A stretch of 64,000 bases of DNA. Source: Amycolatopsis coloradensis (lineage in GTDB: Bacteria; Actinomycetota; Actinomycetes; Mycobacteriales; Pseudonocardiaceae). The translations under genes and the position numbers were made by a program. The notes under the pieces are model-generated. The model had not been told where the DNA came from, did no database searches, and worked only from the letters and a program-made list of their open reading frames with translations. The DNA lies in the NCBI RefSeq assembly GCF_001953865.1, contig NZ_MQUQ01000005.1, forward strand, positions 135,401-199,400. The letters are read 5' to 3'. Of the stretch, positions 34,018 through 43,056 are shown one piece after another; within the stretch, counting starts at the first letter, position 1, and each line of letters begins with the position of its first letter.

Positions 34018-35049
34018 TCAGCTCGTGGTCTGGGGCGCGATCATCGGGCCGACGTCGATCTTGGTCTGGATGGCGCCCATCTGCAGGAGCAGGTCCGGGA
34101 CCCGCTGGATGCGGCGGGGGTCCAGGGTGGACTGGAAGGTCAGCAGCGTGGTCAGCGCGGCGGTGTCCTGGTCGATCTTCGCGTACTTGACCAGCAGCGG
34201 CTCGATCTTGGAGCGGTCGGCCGCGTCGCGGGTGGCCTTCTGCATGGCGCGCTGGAAGGCGGCCACGGTCTTCGGGTTCTCGTTCACGAACTTGCCGAGC
34301 GAGCCGTAGCCGGCGGTGGGGAAGTCCTGGGTGGCGCCGGTGGCGGTGTCCACGACCGGGACGGTGCCCGCCAGCTTCGCGGTCTGGGTGATGAAGGGCT
34401 CGGTGAGGAAACCGGCGTCGATGTCGCCGTTCTTGAGCGCGGCCCCGACGTTCGGCAGCTGGATCGGCACCCACTGCACCTTGCTGGTGTCGACGCCGTG
34501 GTCCTTCATGACCGACTTGGACAGTGTGTCGGACACGGTGTTCGGCGCGGTGATGCCGATCTTCTTGCCCGCCAGGTCGGCGACGCTCTTCACCGACGAC
34601 GTCGGCAGCGTGACCAGCATGGTGCTCTTCGGGCCCGCGGAAGAGGCGTCCGCGACCAGCTTGATGTCGGCGGTGCCCTTGCTCATCGCGATGAAGAACG
34701 GCGTGTAGCTCGCGTAGGCGATGTCGACCTCGCCGCCGATCAGCTTGGTCAGCGAGATCTGACCGGTGCCCGCCTCGACCGCTTCGACGTCGAGGCCCTC
34801 GTTCTTGAAGTAGCCGCCGTCCTGCGCGAGCCGGAGGGGGGCGAGGTCGATGGTCGACATCACGGCGACCTTGATCTTCGACTTCTCCAGGTTCCCGGAG
34901 CCGCCGGAGGAGGACGACGAATCGTCCCCGCCGAGCAGGCCGCAGCCGCTGACCGATACCGAAACGACGGCCGCCATCGCGAGGGCGAGGGCTCCACGCC
35001 GACCTTGGCTGACGCTCAAGGCCTTCTTCGAGCTTGCAGAGCCAAGCAA
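34018..35049 (-). CDS. NitT/TauT-type substrate-binding lipoprotein (second copy)
   Basis: 343 residues; lipobox VSGC, Ser-rich linker, then KIKVAVMSTIDLAPLRLAQDGGYF. A close paralogue of the protein at 32765 along the entire length. TTG start at 35049 with GGAG six bases upstream. It has its own copy of the shared promoter block, so it is separately transcribed and could feed the same transporter with a different ligand, or act as receptor for the sensor kinase starting at 35669 on the other strand. Confidence 0.92.
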   Translation of the reverse strand: MLGSASSKKALSVSQGRRGALALAMAAVVSVSVSGCGLLGGDDSSSSSGGSGNLEKSKIKVAVMSTIDLAPLRLAQDGGYFKNEGLDVEAVEAGTGQISLTKLIGGEVDIAYASYTPFFIAMSKGTADIKLVADASSAGPKSTMLVTLPTSSVKSVADLAGKKIGITAPNTVSDTLSKSVMKDHGVDTSKVQWVPIQLPNVGAALKNGDIDAGFLTEPFITQTAKLAGTVPVVDTATGATQDFPTAGYGSLGKFVNENPKTVAAFQRAMQKATRDAADRSKIEPLLVKYAKIDQDTAALTTLLTFQSTLDPRRIQRVPDLLLQMGAIQTKIDVGPMIAPQTTS

Positions 35050-35668
35050 GTGGTGCTCCTGATCAAGGGGAGGGACACGTGACGACGTGGCCTGATGTGG
35101 AATTCGGAAGTGACTCTTTGTCTCAAGTCACGGGCCCACTGTAGAGAACCGACAACGTGCTCACAATGGGTGGTCATCCTATGATCCCCAGTGGTAACGA
35201 TCACCCGAACAGGTTGTTTGTCAAAAGTGAACACAACTCGGCGTGTTCGTTGAGTCGATCGGCGAGAGTTTGTTGCCAACTGAGCGACAACAGGTCAAGG
35301 GCCGTCCGGTGGGACTTCCCACGTCTTGTCCGAAGGGTTACATCTGGGCCATCCGTTCGCTACCCTCATGCACCGGTAGTGAGGTGTGGACCACTGATGT
35401 AGTGAAAGAGAGTGCCTTGGATGGCCGAACGCTCTGGACCTTTCCCGAGGTGCAAGGCACTCTGTGTTGACCGAACGAGTGTCGAACACGACCGTGCTTC
35501 ACTGGTGCGTGCCCGCGCACTGGCGGGTTAGGCCGAACAGACCAATGATGCCAGGCGGGAATTCGGCCAAGTGCACCTGAGAGACTGCGTCAAAGACGAT
35601 TTCCTCATCCGTCAGAGTGAGCACTCGCTTCGTATGTCCCCCTGCCGGGTGGCAGGAGTGAGCGGGTA
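35050..35668. other. 619-base divergent control region
   Basis: No convincing gene on either strand. Holds the promoter block for the binding protein (35158-35172), an 11-bp perfect inverted repeat AGAGTGCCTTG / CAAGGCACTCT (35409-35419 / 35453-35463), and presumably the promoter of the conservon at its right end. Less GC-biased than its surroundings. Confidence 0.6.
35158..35172 (-). promoter_or_regulatory. Shared promoter block, copy 2
   Basis: Minus-strand CACCCATTGTGAGCA, then 15 bases after TTGTGA a TCTACA box. Same arrangement as 33885-33899; about 90 bases of leader precede the TTG start at 35049. Confidence 0.55.
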
Positions 35669-38600
35669 GTGGTCTCCGACAACCGATCCAGACAGCAGTA
35701 CGGCCAGTTCGAGAACGGCATGTCCAAAATGGGCTTTCCCGGCCCGGATGAAGATGATGGTGGTGCGGCGGTGCCGAACGAAGACACCGCGGGGGTGGGA
35801 GGGACCCCTGCGCGGGAAACCGGAGACGGTCCTGGCGGGAAGGTGGCCGGGTCGTTCCTGGGCCTGCGTAACTGGCGCCTGCGATCCAAGCTCGCGGCCG
35901 TCCTGATCATCCCGACGCTGACCGCGCTCGCGCTCGGCACGCTGCGCGTGATCGACGACAGCGGCGAGGCGGCGAGGTTCCAGGACACCGCCGACCAGGT
36001 CGCGTTCGCCGACAAGATCACGCTCGTGGTGCACGAGCTGCAGAGCGAACGCGCGCTCGCCGTCGCCAACATCGCCTCCGACGACCCGTCGCGCCAAGCC
36101 GGTCTCGACGCGCAGATCGCCAAGGTCGATCGCGCCGTCGACGACCTGCGTGCTTCGGCGAACCAGATCAATCCGGACGACCAGGACACGAGGGACCGCT
36201 ACTCGCGTGGTCTGCAGCGGCTCGACGCCCTGCGCCCGCTGCGCGGCGCGATGAGCACCTCGCTGCTGGGCGACACCCCGGTCCTCATCGCCTACTCCGG
36301 CGTCCTCGACTCGCTGGTCCAGCTCGGTCGCGAGGTGACCACCGCGGTCGCCAACCGCGACGTGCTCCGGCTCGGTGTCACCGTGCAGGCCATCAGTGAG
36401 AGCAAGGAGTTCATCGCCCGCGGTGACGCGGCGCTGCTGATCGCCTCCTTCCGCTCCTCCTTCCCCGGCGACCTGTTCGACCAGGCCCGCTCGGCGGTCG
36501 CGAGCGGCGACGCCTCGACGGCGGCCTTCCTCGCGAACGCCAGCCCCGAGCAGCGGCAGCTCTACTCGGACACCTTCTCCGGCCCCGAGGTCGACGACCG
36601 CCGCCGGATCACCACGATGGCGTTCTCGCTGCATCAGCAGAACGAGACGCCGTCGATCGACAACGTCGCGCTGGGCAACGACAGCCGCGTCGCGCTGGAC
36701 AAGCTGCGCGCGGTCGAGACCAACCTGCTCGGCCAGCTGCGGGCACAGGCCGACGGCTTGGCGACCGACGCGATCAACTCGGCGTGGATCGGTGGCGCGA
36801 TCGTGCTGCTGGCCCTGCTCGCGGCGCTGTTCCTGATGCTCGTCATCGCCCGCCTGATGCTGCGCCCGCTGCGGGTGCTGCGGAAGACGGCGCTCGACGT
36901 CGCCTACACACGACTGCCGGAAACCGTGCAAGCGATCCTGGACGACCCGGACCCGGTCAACGCCGCGAAGCGGTCGGTCGAGCCGGTGCCGGTCACCTCG
37001 CGTGACGAGATCGGTGAAGTGGCGCGGTCGTTCGACGTCGTCCACGAACAGGCCGTCAAGATGGCCGCCGAGCAGGCCCTCCTGCGCGAGAACGTCAACG
37101 GCATCTTCGTGAACCTGTCCCGCCGGTCGCAGCGGCTGGTGGAACGCCAGCTCGGCGTGATCGACCGGCTCGAGGCCGACGAGCAGGACCCGGACCACTT
37201 GGCCAGCCTGTTCGAACTCGACCACCTCGCCACGCGGCTGCGCCGCAACGGTGAAAGCCTCCTGGTGCTTTCGGGCGCCGGTCTCGCGAAGTCGGTGCCC
37301 AAGCCGGTGCCCGCCGCCGACGTCATCGGCGCCGCGGTCTCGGAGATCGAGCAGTACGCCAGGATCGAGGTCGGGATCGTCCCCGAGGTCGCCGTCCAGG
37401 GCTTGACGATCCACGACCTCGTGCACGTCCTCGCGGAACTGCTGGACAACGCCACCTACTTCTCCGAGCCGGAGACGAAGGTGACCGTCCGCGCGGTGAT
37501 CACCCGCAAGAAGGCCCTCGCCATCCAGGTCACCGACCACGGTGTCGGGATGACCGAGGAACGGCTCGCCGAGGTCAACACCAGGCTCGCCGAACCGCCG
37601 GACCTCGACGTCTCGGTGACCCGGCGGATGGGCCTGTACGTGGTCGCGCGCCTGGCCCGCCGTCACGGCATCGAGGTCAGGCTGCGGGAGAACGAGGACA
37701 TCGAGGGCGGCGTGATCGCGCGGGTCGTCGTACCCGCCGAGCTGCTCACGCAGATGCGGCCCGGCGTGCGGAACGCCCCGCCGTCGAACCGCTCGGAAAC
37801 GTCGATGCCGTCGATGTCCGAGATGTCGGCTTCACTGCCGAGCATCCCGGCGTCCGACCGCGGCCTGGAGATGACCCCGCCACCGCCGTCGAAGCCGCCG
37901 GCCGCCCCGCAGCCGGTCGCGAACCAGGGCGGGCTCGTCCCGCTCGACCAGCCGATCAGCCTCGACGACCTGGTCGCGGGCAAGAACGCGGCCGGACCGT
38001 TCCTCAGCCCGGCGTCCCCCGCTGAGGAGGTCCCGGCGTGGCCGACGGCGGACGACATCTCGCCGCCGAACGGCGACGGTGCCTCCAGCGGCACGGAGAC
38101 CCAGTTCGCGTCGCTCGTGCTGCCGAAGCGGGAGCCGAGGTACGCCCCGGTGAACCCGGTCGAGTCGCCGCGGCAGCCCGACGAGTCCGCCGACGCGGGC
38201 AAGTCGGCGCTCGACGACGACGTCCCGACCAGGCGGCTCCCGATCTACCAGTCGGTGCTCTCGCGCTGGTTCAGCGAAGGCGACGAGGCCGGCGGTGACA
38301 CCCCGACCACCTACACGGAGCCGGTCGAGCCGGAGCAGCAGGACCACGACGGTTTCGACGAGCCGGTCGAAGCCGTCGACGAGTCCGCCGAAGAGGCGTT
38401 GCCCACTCGGACCCCGCAGAGTGTTCCGCCGGAGACGGTGCTCCAGGACAATGGCTGGCGCAGCGCGTCCGACGACGGCTGGCAGGCGGCACAGGCCCTG
38501 TACGAAGACCGGAACGACGAGATCACCCCGGCGGGCCTGCCCAAGCGGGTGCCGAACCAGTACCTCGTCCCCGGTTCGATCGGCGGGAACGAGCCGAAGA

Positions 38601-38815
38601 AGGAAGACTCGTTCGCCGACAAGACCTCCGGAATGCCGGGGACGGGCGCTATCGCCCGCTCGGCGACGGCGGCGAGGAGTCGGATGGCAAGCTTCCAACA
38701 GGGCTACAAGTCGGGACGGCACGCGTTGAAGGAACGCCCGATAGACGCGCTGGATGACAACGGCGTTCCGGTGACCGGCGGAGGTTCCTCCGCCGATGAC
38801 AGCAGTAAGGAGTGA
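35669..38815 (+). CDS. Conservon sensor histidine kinase (CvnA-type, NIT domain)
   Basis: 1048 residues. Helix [18 protein letters not shown], an outer NIT-type helical sensor, helix [25 protein letters not shown]-like region, [14 protein letters not shown] dimerisation segment, HATPase with [15 protein letters not shown] and RRMGLYVVA. The C-terminal 330 residues are disordered and acidic/Pro-rich but contain two short motifs conserved with the kinase at 24840. Starts GTG. First gene of a kinase-roadblock-DUF742-GTPase series, the layout of Streptomyces conservons and M. tuberculosis Rv3365c-Rv3362c. No response regulator is adjacent, as usual for conservons. Confidence 0.93.
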   Translation: MVSDNRSRQQYGQFENGMSKMGFPGPDEDDGGAAVPNEDTAGVGGTPARETGDGPGGKVAGSFLGLRNWRLRSKLAAVLIIPTLTALALGTLRVIDDSGEAARFQDTADQVAFADKITLVVHELQSERALAVANIASDDPSRQAGLDAQIAKVDRAVDDLRASANQINPDDQDTRDRYSRGLQRLDALRPLRGAMSTSLLGDTPVLIAYSGVLDSLVQLGREVTTAVANRDVLRLGVTVQAISESKEFIARGDAALLIASFRSSFPGDLFDQARSAVASGDASTAAFLANASPEQRQLYSDTFSGPEVDDRRRITTMAFSLHQQNETPSIDNVALGNDSRVALDKLRAVETNLLGQLRAQADGLATDAINSAWIGGAIVLLALLAALFLMLVIARLMLRPLRVLRKTALDVAYTRLPETVQAILDDPDPVNAAKRSVEPVPVTSRDEIGEVARSFDVVHEQAVKMAAEQALLRENVNGIFVNLSRRSQRLVERQLGVIDRLEADEQDPDHLASLFELDHLATRLRRNGESLLVLSGAGLAKSVPKPVPAADVIGAAVSEIEQYARIEVGIVPEVAVQGLTIHDLVHVLAELLDNATYFSEPETKVTVRAVITRKKALAIQVTDHGVGMTEERLAEVNTRLAEPPDLDVSVTRRMGLYVVARLARRHGIEVRLRENEDIEGGVIARVVVPAELLTQMRPGVRNAPPSNRSETSMPSMSEMSASLPSIPASDRGLEMTPPPPSKPPAAPQPVANQGGLVPLDQPISLDDLVAGKNAAGPFLSPASPAEEVPAWPTADDISPPNGDGASSGTETQFASLVLPKREPRYAPVNPVESPRQPDESADAGKSALDDDVPTRRLPIYQSVLSRWFSEGDEAGGDTPTTYTEPVEPEQQDHDGFDEPVEAVDESAEEALPTRTPQSVPPETVLQDNGWRSASDDGWQAAQALYEDRNDEITPAGLPKRVPNQYLVPGSIGGNEPKKEDSFADKTSGMPGTGAIARSATAARSRMASFQQGYKSGRHALKERPIDALDDNGVPVTGGGSSADDSSKE

Positions 38816-38817
38816 AG

Positions 38818-39294
38818 GTGACACGGGCGGGTGCGATGCAGCCGGGCGGTCCGGCGCAGCCTGGCGGCCAGGCGCAGGGTAAAGGACACACGAGCAGCTT
38901 TGCCTGGCTGATCACGGATTTCGTGCACCGGGTCCCGGGCGCGGCGCATGCCGTGGTGGTGTCGGCGGACGGTTTGCTGCTGGCCTCCTCCAAGGGGCTT
39001 CCCAAGGACAGGGCCGACCAGCTCGCCGCGGTCGCGTCGGGGCTCACCAGCCTCGCGCGCGGTGCGGCGAAGGTCTTCGAAGGCGGCACGGTCGCGCAGA
39101 CGGTGGTCGAGATGGCCAACGGCTTCCTCTTCCTGATGTCGGTGTCCGACGGTTCCTGTCTGGCGGTCCTCGGGTCGCCGGAGAGTGACATCGGCCTGGT
39201 CGTCTACGAGATGACCCTGCTGGTGGAACGCGTTGGGCAACAGCTGACACCGGAGATGCGCGCGCAACTGCAGGGCGCGTCGGTCCGCCGCTGA
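38818..39294 (+). CDS. Roadblock/LC7 protein (CvnB-type), first copy
   Basis: 158 residues; Gly/Gln-rich start then a roadblock/LC7 domain ([27 protein letters not shown] to [24 protein letters not shown]). In conservons this protein partners the small GTPase, probably as regulator. GTG at 38818 is preferred because AAGGAG is five bases upstream; a GTG six bases earlier overlaps the kinase stop. Confidence 0.92.
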   Translation: MTRAGAMQPGGPAQPGGQAQGKGHTSSFAWLITDFVHRVPGAAHAVVVSADGLLLASSKGLPKDRADQLAAVASGLTSLARGAAKVFEGGTVAQTVVEMANGFLFLMSVSDGSCLAVLGSPESDIGLVVYEMTLLVERVGQQLTPEMRAQLQGASVRR

Positions 39295-39319
39295 GCGACC
39301 GGGAACCGAGGAGAATGCC

Positions 39320-40099
39320 GTGGACGACGGGCGCTTGAGGGGCGATGGCCGGCTCGGTGACGACTTCTCCGGCGGGTGGTCGGAACGTGACGACGGCCGG
39401 GAGGACTGGACGTCCTTCCGGGACCGGGTCGACCGCGAATGGCGATCGCGCCGGGCACAGGGGTCGGACAACGACCCCGTGTCACCGGACGAGGCCTCCC
39501 GCTGGCTGACCGATTCGAACGCGGGACAGGGACCCGCCGATTTCAGCGTCACGGACTACCGGGAGCGTCTTCTCGGTGGCCCTGGGGCGGAACTGTTCGG
39601 TGGTGGCAGCGGCCCGCTGTACGACTCGGGCGAGTTCGCCAAGTTCTCCTTCGACAAGGAGGAGGAGCGCCGGGCGGCGGCCGCCGATCCGCTCGCCGCG
39701 GCACTGCCGCAGCAGGCGCAGAACGAGTTCGTCGACGAGCAGTACACCACCGACGTCGAATCCTCCGGCCTGGTCCGGCCGTACTTCCGCACGCGGGGAC
39801 GGACCAAGCCGACGTACGACCTTGCCATCGAGGCGTTGATCTCGACCAGTGAACAGGGACGTGTGCTCGACCGGGTGCGCGTCCCCGAACACCGGTCGAT
39901 CTGCGACCTTTGCCTGGACACCCGGTCCGTCGCCGAAGTCGCGGCGCTGTTGCGCCTGCCGCTCGGCGTGGTCCGGGTGCTGATCGGAGACGTGGCCGGC
40001 CTCGGCCTGGTCCTGGTGCACACCGCCAGCCAGAACGTGGGTGACCGGCCCAGTATCGAGTTCATGGAGAGGGTGCTCAGTGGGCTTCGGAGAATTTGA
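39320..40099 (+). CDS. DUF742 protein (CvnC-type), first copy
   Basis: 259 residues. The conserved winged-helix-like DUF742 domain is the last 110 residues (GLVRPYFRTRGRTKPTYDLAIEALI, ICDLCLDTRSVAEVAALLRLPLGVVRVLIGD, FMERVLSGLRRI). The first 145 residues are acidic, charged and probably disordered. It starts GTG after GAGGAG. The stop overlaps the GTPase start by 20 bases. Confidence 0.92.
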   Translation: MDDGRLRGDGRLGDDFSGGWSERDDGREDWTSFRDRVDREWRSRRAQGSDNDPVSPDEASRWLTDSNAGQGPADFSVTDYRERLLGGPGAELFGGGSGPLYDSGEFAKFSFDKEEERRAAAADPLAAALPQQAQNEFVDEQYTTDVESSGLVRPYFRTRGRTKPTYDLAIEALISTSEQGRVLDRVRVPEHRSICDLCLDTRSVAEVAALLRLPLGVVRVLIGDVAGLGLVLVHTASQNVGDRPSIEFMERVLSGLRRI

Positions 40100-40688
40100 C
40101 TCCGACGCGAATGCGCCGCAGGTGGCCGGGCCGACGTCGTCGGCCAAGATCGTGGTCGCTGGCGGATTCGGATCGGGGAAGACCACGCTGGTCGGGGCGG
40201 TTTCGGAGATCGATCCGCTGACCACCGAGGCCATGATGACCGAGGCCAGTACCGGCGTCGACGACAATTCGGCCACCCCGAACAAGTCGACGACGACCGT
40301 TGCCATGGACTTCGGCCGGATTTCGCTGGACTCGGATCTGGTGCTGTACGTGTTCGGTACGCCGGGCCAGCACCGGTTCTGGTTCATGTGGGACGACCTC
40401 GCGGTCGGCGCCATCGGTGCCGTCGTGCTGGTCGACACGCGGCGGCTCGCCGACGCGTTCCCGTCGATCGACTTCTTCGAGAACCGGAAGCTGCCGTACG
40501 TCGTGGCGATCAACTGCTTCGACCGGCTGCTGCACCACCAGATCGAGGACGTCCGGCACGCGCTGACGATCTCGCCGTCCGTGCCGATCATGGCCTGTGA
40601 CGCCCGGGAACGTGAGTCCGCCAAGCAGGTGTTGATCTCGGTCGTGCAGCACGCCATCGCACACGATTCGGCGTTGCGCGCGGGATAG
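40080..40688 (+). CDS. Conservon small GTPase (CvnD-type)
   Basis: 202 residues: P-loop GGFGSGKT (28-35), switch II-like FGTPGQHRF, and NCFD in the base-specificity position. A Ras-like GTP-binding protein of the MglA/conservon class. The GTG start lies inside the end of the DUF742 gene with GAGAGGG seven bases before it, so translation is coupled. Completes the first conservon set. Confidence 0.93.
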   Translation: MGFGEFDSDANAPQVAGPTSSAKIVVAGGFGSGKTTLVGAVSEIDPLTTEAMMTEASTGVDDNSATPNKSTTTVAMDFGRISLDSDLVLYVFGTPGQHRFWFMWDDLAVGAIGAVVLVDTRRLADAFPSIDFFENRKLPYVVAINCFDRLLHHQIEDVRHALTISPSVPIMACDARERESAKQVLISVVQHAIAHDSALRAG

Positions 40689-41116
40689 GACAGACGAAAG
40701 CCCGGAGCGGATGCGGCCGTTGGAGTGAACTCGGCAGGCTTCACCCGCTTCGGGGTGTGGTGCACCAGCCGGCGCGGGCGCGGGGCGATCCCTTTCACGC
40801 GATCCTGTGCGGGCCTTGCCCGATCAGGTGATTGAAATGTCGGTGACCTGCGGCGACATCGCTTCACACCTGGTCGCGTCCGGCCACCATGGGGTGACCC
40901 ACGAATGCGCGGTTCGCGATGAGTCGACGCGGTGAGCGGCTGGACGTTCACGTTCGGTCAACACCCTCGGCCGGGTGGCGGGCTCGACACGATCGGCGTG
41001 ACGAATACGCTGGGTGGAGGCGTCTTTCGGCTCGCCGGTGCCCAGGTCGGTGCCGACCGGGGAGAGATGTCCGGACCACGCCGCCCAGGTGGTCTTGACG
41101 CAGCGAGGAGGGACTT
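40689..41116. other. 428-base gap between the two roadblock/DUF742 sets
   Basis: Both strands were read; short open frames here lack coding character. No clear hairpin terminator or named regulatory site was recognised. It must hold the promoter for the second pair or be read through. Confidence 0.5.
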
Positions 41117-41536
41117 GTGACGGCATCCGGACAGCAGAGCTCGTTCGGCTGGCTCATCACGGATTTCGCGCGCCGGGTTCCCGGTGCCGCGCACGCCGTG
41201 CTGGTCTCGGCCGACGGACTTCTCCTCGCGCCGTCGGAAGGGCTGCCGCAGGAACGCGCCGAACAGCTGTCCGCGGTCGCGTCCGGATTGATCAGCCTGA
41301 CCGCCGGCGCGGCGCGCTGCTTCGACGCGGGCGGGGTCAACCAGACCGTCGTCGAGATGGAACGCGGGTACCTCTTCCTCATGTCGGTCGCCGACGGTTC
41401 GTCGCTCGCCGTACTGGCCGCGCCGACCTGCGACATCGGCACCGTCGCCTACGAGATGACCCTGCTCGTCGAGCGGGTCGGGCAGCAGATCACCCCCGAG
41501 CTGCGGGCGCAGCTGCAGGGCGGCGTCCGTGGGTAG
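41117..41536 (+). CDS. Roadblock/LC7 protein (CvnB-type), second copy
   Basis: 139 residues, nearly the same domain as the first copy ([28 protein letters not shown], ending [14 protein letters not shown]), lacking its Gly-rich N-terminus. GTG start. Forms a pair with the DUF742 gene six bases downstream. There is no kinase or GTPase of its own. Confidence 0.92.
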   Translation: MTASGQQSSFGWLITDFARRVPGAAHAVLVSADGLLLAPSEGLPQERAEQLSAVASGLISLTAGAARCFDAGGVNQTVVEMERGYLFLMSVADGSSLAVLAAPTCDIGTVAYEMTLLVERVGQQITPELRAQLQGGVRG

Positions 41537-41542
41537 CCGCCG

Positions 41543-42154
41543 ATGAAGATCACCGGATTCACCGAACCGGAACCCTCCGGCTGGGACTCCCTCTACCAAG
41601 GCGCCGAGCGCGAAGCCTACGACTCCCCGAGCAGGTTCGAGCTGAGCTCGATCAGCATGGTCATGCCGCGGCGTCCGGCCGCGCCGCCGGAACCGGTCCC
41701 TTCGCCCATGCCGTCGCCGCTCCGGCAGCCGTCGCCGCGTCCCGCGTCCGCGGGAAACGGTGCCGCTGGTCCGGGCCCTTCGGGTAGCGCGCCCGCTTCG
41801 GTCTATCTGCCGACTTCGGGCTCCCGGGTCCGGCCCTACACGCGTACCGGCGGGCGCACCCGCACCGCGCACGACCTGGCGCTGGAGGCACTGGTCTCGA
41901 CCAGCGACCAAGGCCGCCGGTATCGCGGCGTGCGGACCATCGAGCACCGGCAGATCTGCGACCTCTGCCTGGACACCCGGTCGATCGCGGAGATCGCCGC
42001 GCATCTGCGGCTGCCGCTGGGCGTCGTGAAGGTGCTCGTCGGCGACATGGCGGACGCGGGGCTCGTCCTGATCCACCAGACGGAGCTGATCCTCGGCGAC
42101 TCCTCCTCGCGCGCTTTCATGGAGCGCGTCCTTCAAGGCCTTCGCGACCTCTGA
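41543..42154 (+). CDS. DUF742 protein (CvnC-type), second copy
   Basis: 203 residues: a Pro/Ser-rich linker (about 45-95), then the DUF742 domain (RVRPYTRTGGRTRTAHDLALEALVST, ICDLCLDTRSIAEIAAHLRLPLGVVKVLVGDMADAGLVL). Shorter N-terminal extension than the first copy. Probably a duplicate of the CvnB-CvnC half of the conservon, able to share its kinase and GTPase. Confidence 0.92.
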   Translation: MKITGFTEPEPSGWDSLYQGAEREAYDSPSRFELSSISMVMPRRPAAPPEPVPSPMPSPLRQPSPRPASAGNGAAGPGPSGSAPASVYLPTSGSRVRPYTRTGGRTRTAHDLALEALVSTSDQGRRYRGVRTIEHRQICDLCLDTRSIAEIAAHLRLPLGVVKVLVGDMADAGLVLIHQTELILGDSSSRAFMERVLQGLRDL

Positions 42155-42166
42155 CCCTCCCCTCCC

Positions 42167-42231
42167 CGCGTTTCGTCCTCTAGTTGCGGTCGTTCGCTTC
42201 CCTAACTACCGCAACCAGAGGACGAATTGCG
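42167..42231. repeat. Family III element, left border of the HicA-like cassette
   Basis: Arms 42167-42190 and 42208-42231; the right arm carries AATTGCG instead of AAACGCG. The left arm is the perfect reverse complement of 43029-43052 on the far side of the two-gene cassette. Confidence 0.85.
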
Positions 42232-42401
42232 GTCCTTGCGCCGGGGCAACGATCCTCGAGTTCGACTACCTTGCGGTGACTTATCGGCACGTTCGGTAGT
42301 GCCCTGGGCTGCTTTTCGATAGAACCACGGTCGTACGTGGACTGAACCTCAGCGTGACGCCGGTCCCCGTGATCTGCGTTAACCTGGTCGAGGAGTAGCC
42401 G

Positions 42402-42629
42402 GTGGGATACTGGAGAAAGCATCCTAGGAAGGATCTGGAAGCTGTTCTGGATCACTTCCATCGGGCAGGATGGCGGATCTTGGATCCACCCACCTACTAC
42501 ACCGTCAGGTGCCCGTGCGGGCAACATCAGCGTTGGATCCACCTGACACCGAGCGGTTCCAACTACGGGAAGAACGCGTTGTCCTGGCTGCTGCGCCAAC
42601 CTTGCTACGAGATCGAGGGAGGTTCCTGA
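42402..42629 (+). CDS. HicA-like small protein, candidate toxin
   Basis: 75 residues. GYWRKHPRKDLEAVLDHF, AGWRILDPPTYYTVRC, PCGQHQRWIHLTPSG and YGKNALSWLLRQPCYE show the length and alpha-beta-beta-beta-alpha outline of HicA dsRBD-like mRNA interferases, with added Cys residues. The catalytic-type His of HicA could be in QHQRW, but this is a fold-level guess. GTG start six bases after GAGGAG. The stop overlaps the start of the next gene by one base, a toxin-antitoxin-like arrangement. Could also be an unrelated conserved small protein. Confidence 0.6.
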   Translation: MGYWRKHPRKDLEAVLDHFHRAGWRILDPPTYYTVRCPCGQHQRWIHLTPSGSNYGKNALSWLLRQPCYEIEGGS

Positions 42630-42961
42630 TGGGCGTGACCGTCCATGCGCATTGGGTCTTCATCGCCGACGGCGCCGATGATCTCTTCGGCTACTGCGAC
42701 AAGGTGATGCAGGCTCTCCTTGATCAGGAGCGCTGTGTCACCGGGTTCGCGGACAGCGCGGTCTCCGCGGACGCCGGTCGTCGGGTGATGGAGATCGAGG
42801 CCGATATCTCCAGCGACGACCTGTCGCACGCCATCGCCGAAGGGCATGCGGCGGTCCGGGCCGCCTTGCACTCGGTCGGGATCGGGACACCTGAATGGCC
42901 GACTCATGGCGAGGCCATGTCACTGGTGCTAAAGGATCTCCGGACCGAACAGCTCGTCTAG
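42629..42961 (+). CDS. Partner of the HicA-like protein, candidate antitoxin
   Basis: 110 residues, ATG start overlapping the upstream stop (TGATG) with GAGGGAGG in front. Sequence MGVTVHAHWVFIADGADDL suggests a ferredoxin-like alpha/beta N-terminal fold; AHWV resembles small dimeric domains, and the C-terminal half is helical (DDLSHAIAEGHAAVRAALHSVGIGTPEWP). No DNA-binding motif obvious. Not recognised as a known antitoxin; the assignment rests on the gene pairing only. Confidence 0.55.
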   Translation: MGVTVHAHWVFIADGADDLFGYCDKVMQALLDQERCVTGFADSAVSADAGRRVMEIEADISSDDLSHAIAEGHAAVRAALHSVGIGTPEWPTHGEAMSLVLKDLRTEQLV

Positions 42962-42985
42962 CCCGGCCCAGGGCTCGCAACCACT

Positions 42986-43052
42986 ACCGCAAGCAGAGGA
43001 CGAATTGCGGTCGTTCGCTTCACCAACTACCGCAACTAGAGGACGAAACGCG
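42986..43052. repeat. Family III element, right border of the HicA-like cassette
   Basis: Two direct copies of the 24-mer arm: 42986-43009 (AATTGCG end) and 43029-43052 (AAACGCG end). The first is a direct repeat of 42208-42231; the second is the perfect inverse of 42167-42190. Ends five bases before the stop of the helicase-associated gene. Confidence 0.85.
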
Positions 43053-43056
43053 AGGG

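Noticed and set aside
35157-35402. Small genes in the divergent control region
   Set aside because: Third-position GC is not elevated, frames on both strands overlap, and the region carries the promoter block and inverted repeats.
35612-37666. 684-codon open frame opposite the conservon kinase
   Set aside because: Antisense to a gene with clear kinase motifs, with typical RDV/HRL shadow repeats.
40932-41120. Small plus-strand gene in the gap before the second roadblock gene
   Set aside because: No ribosome-binding site, Gly-rich sequence without family resemblance, and overlap with the real start region at 41117.
21177-43052. Insertion sequence ends
   Set aside because: No transposase reading frame lies between or beside the Family III elements, so they are listed as repeats, not as an insertion sequence.
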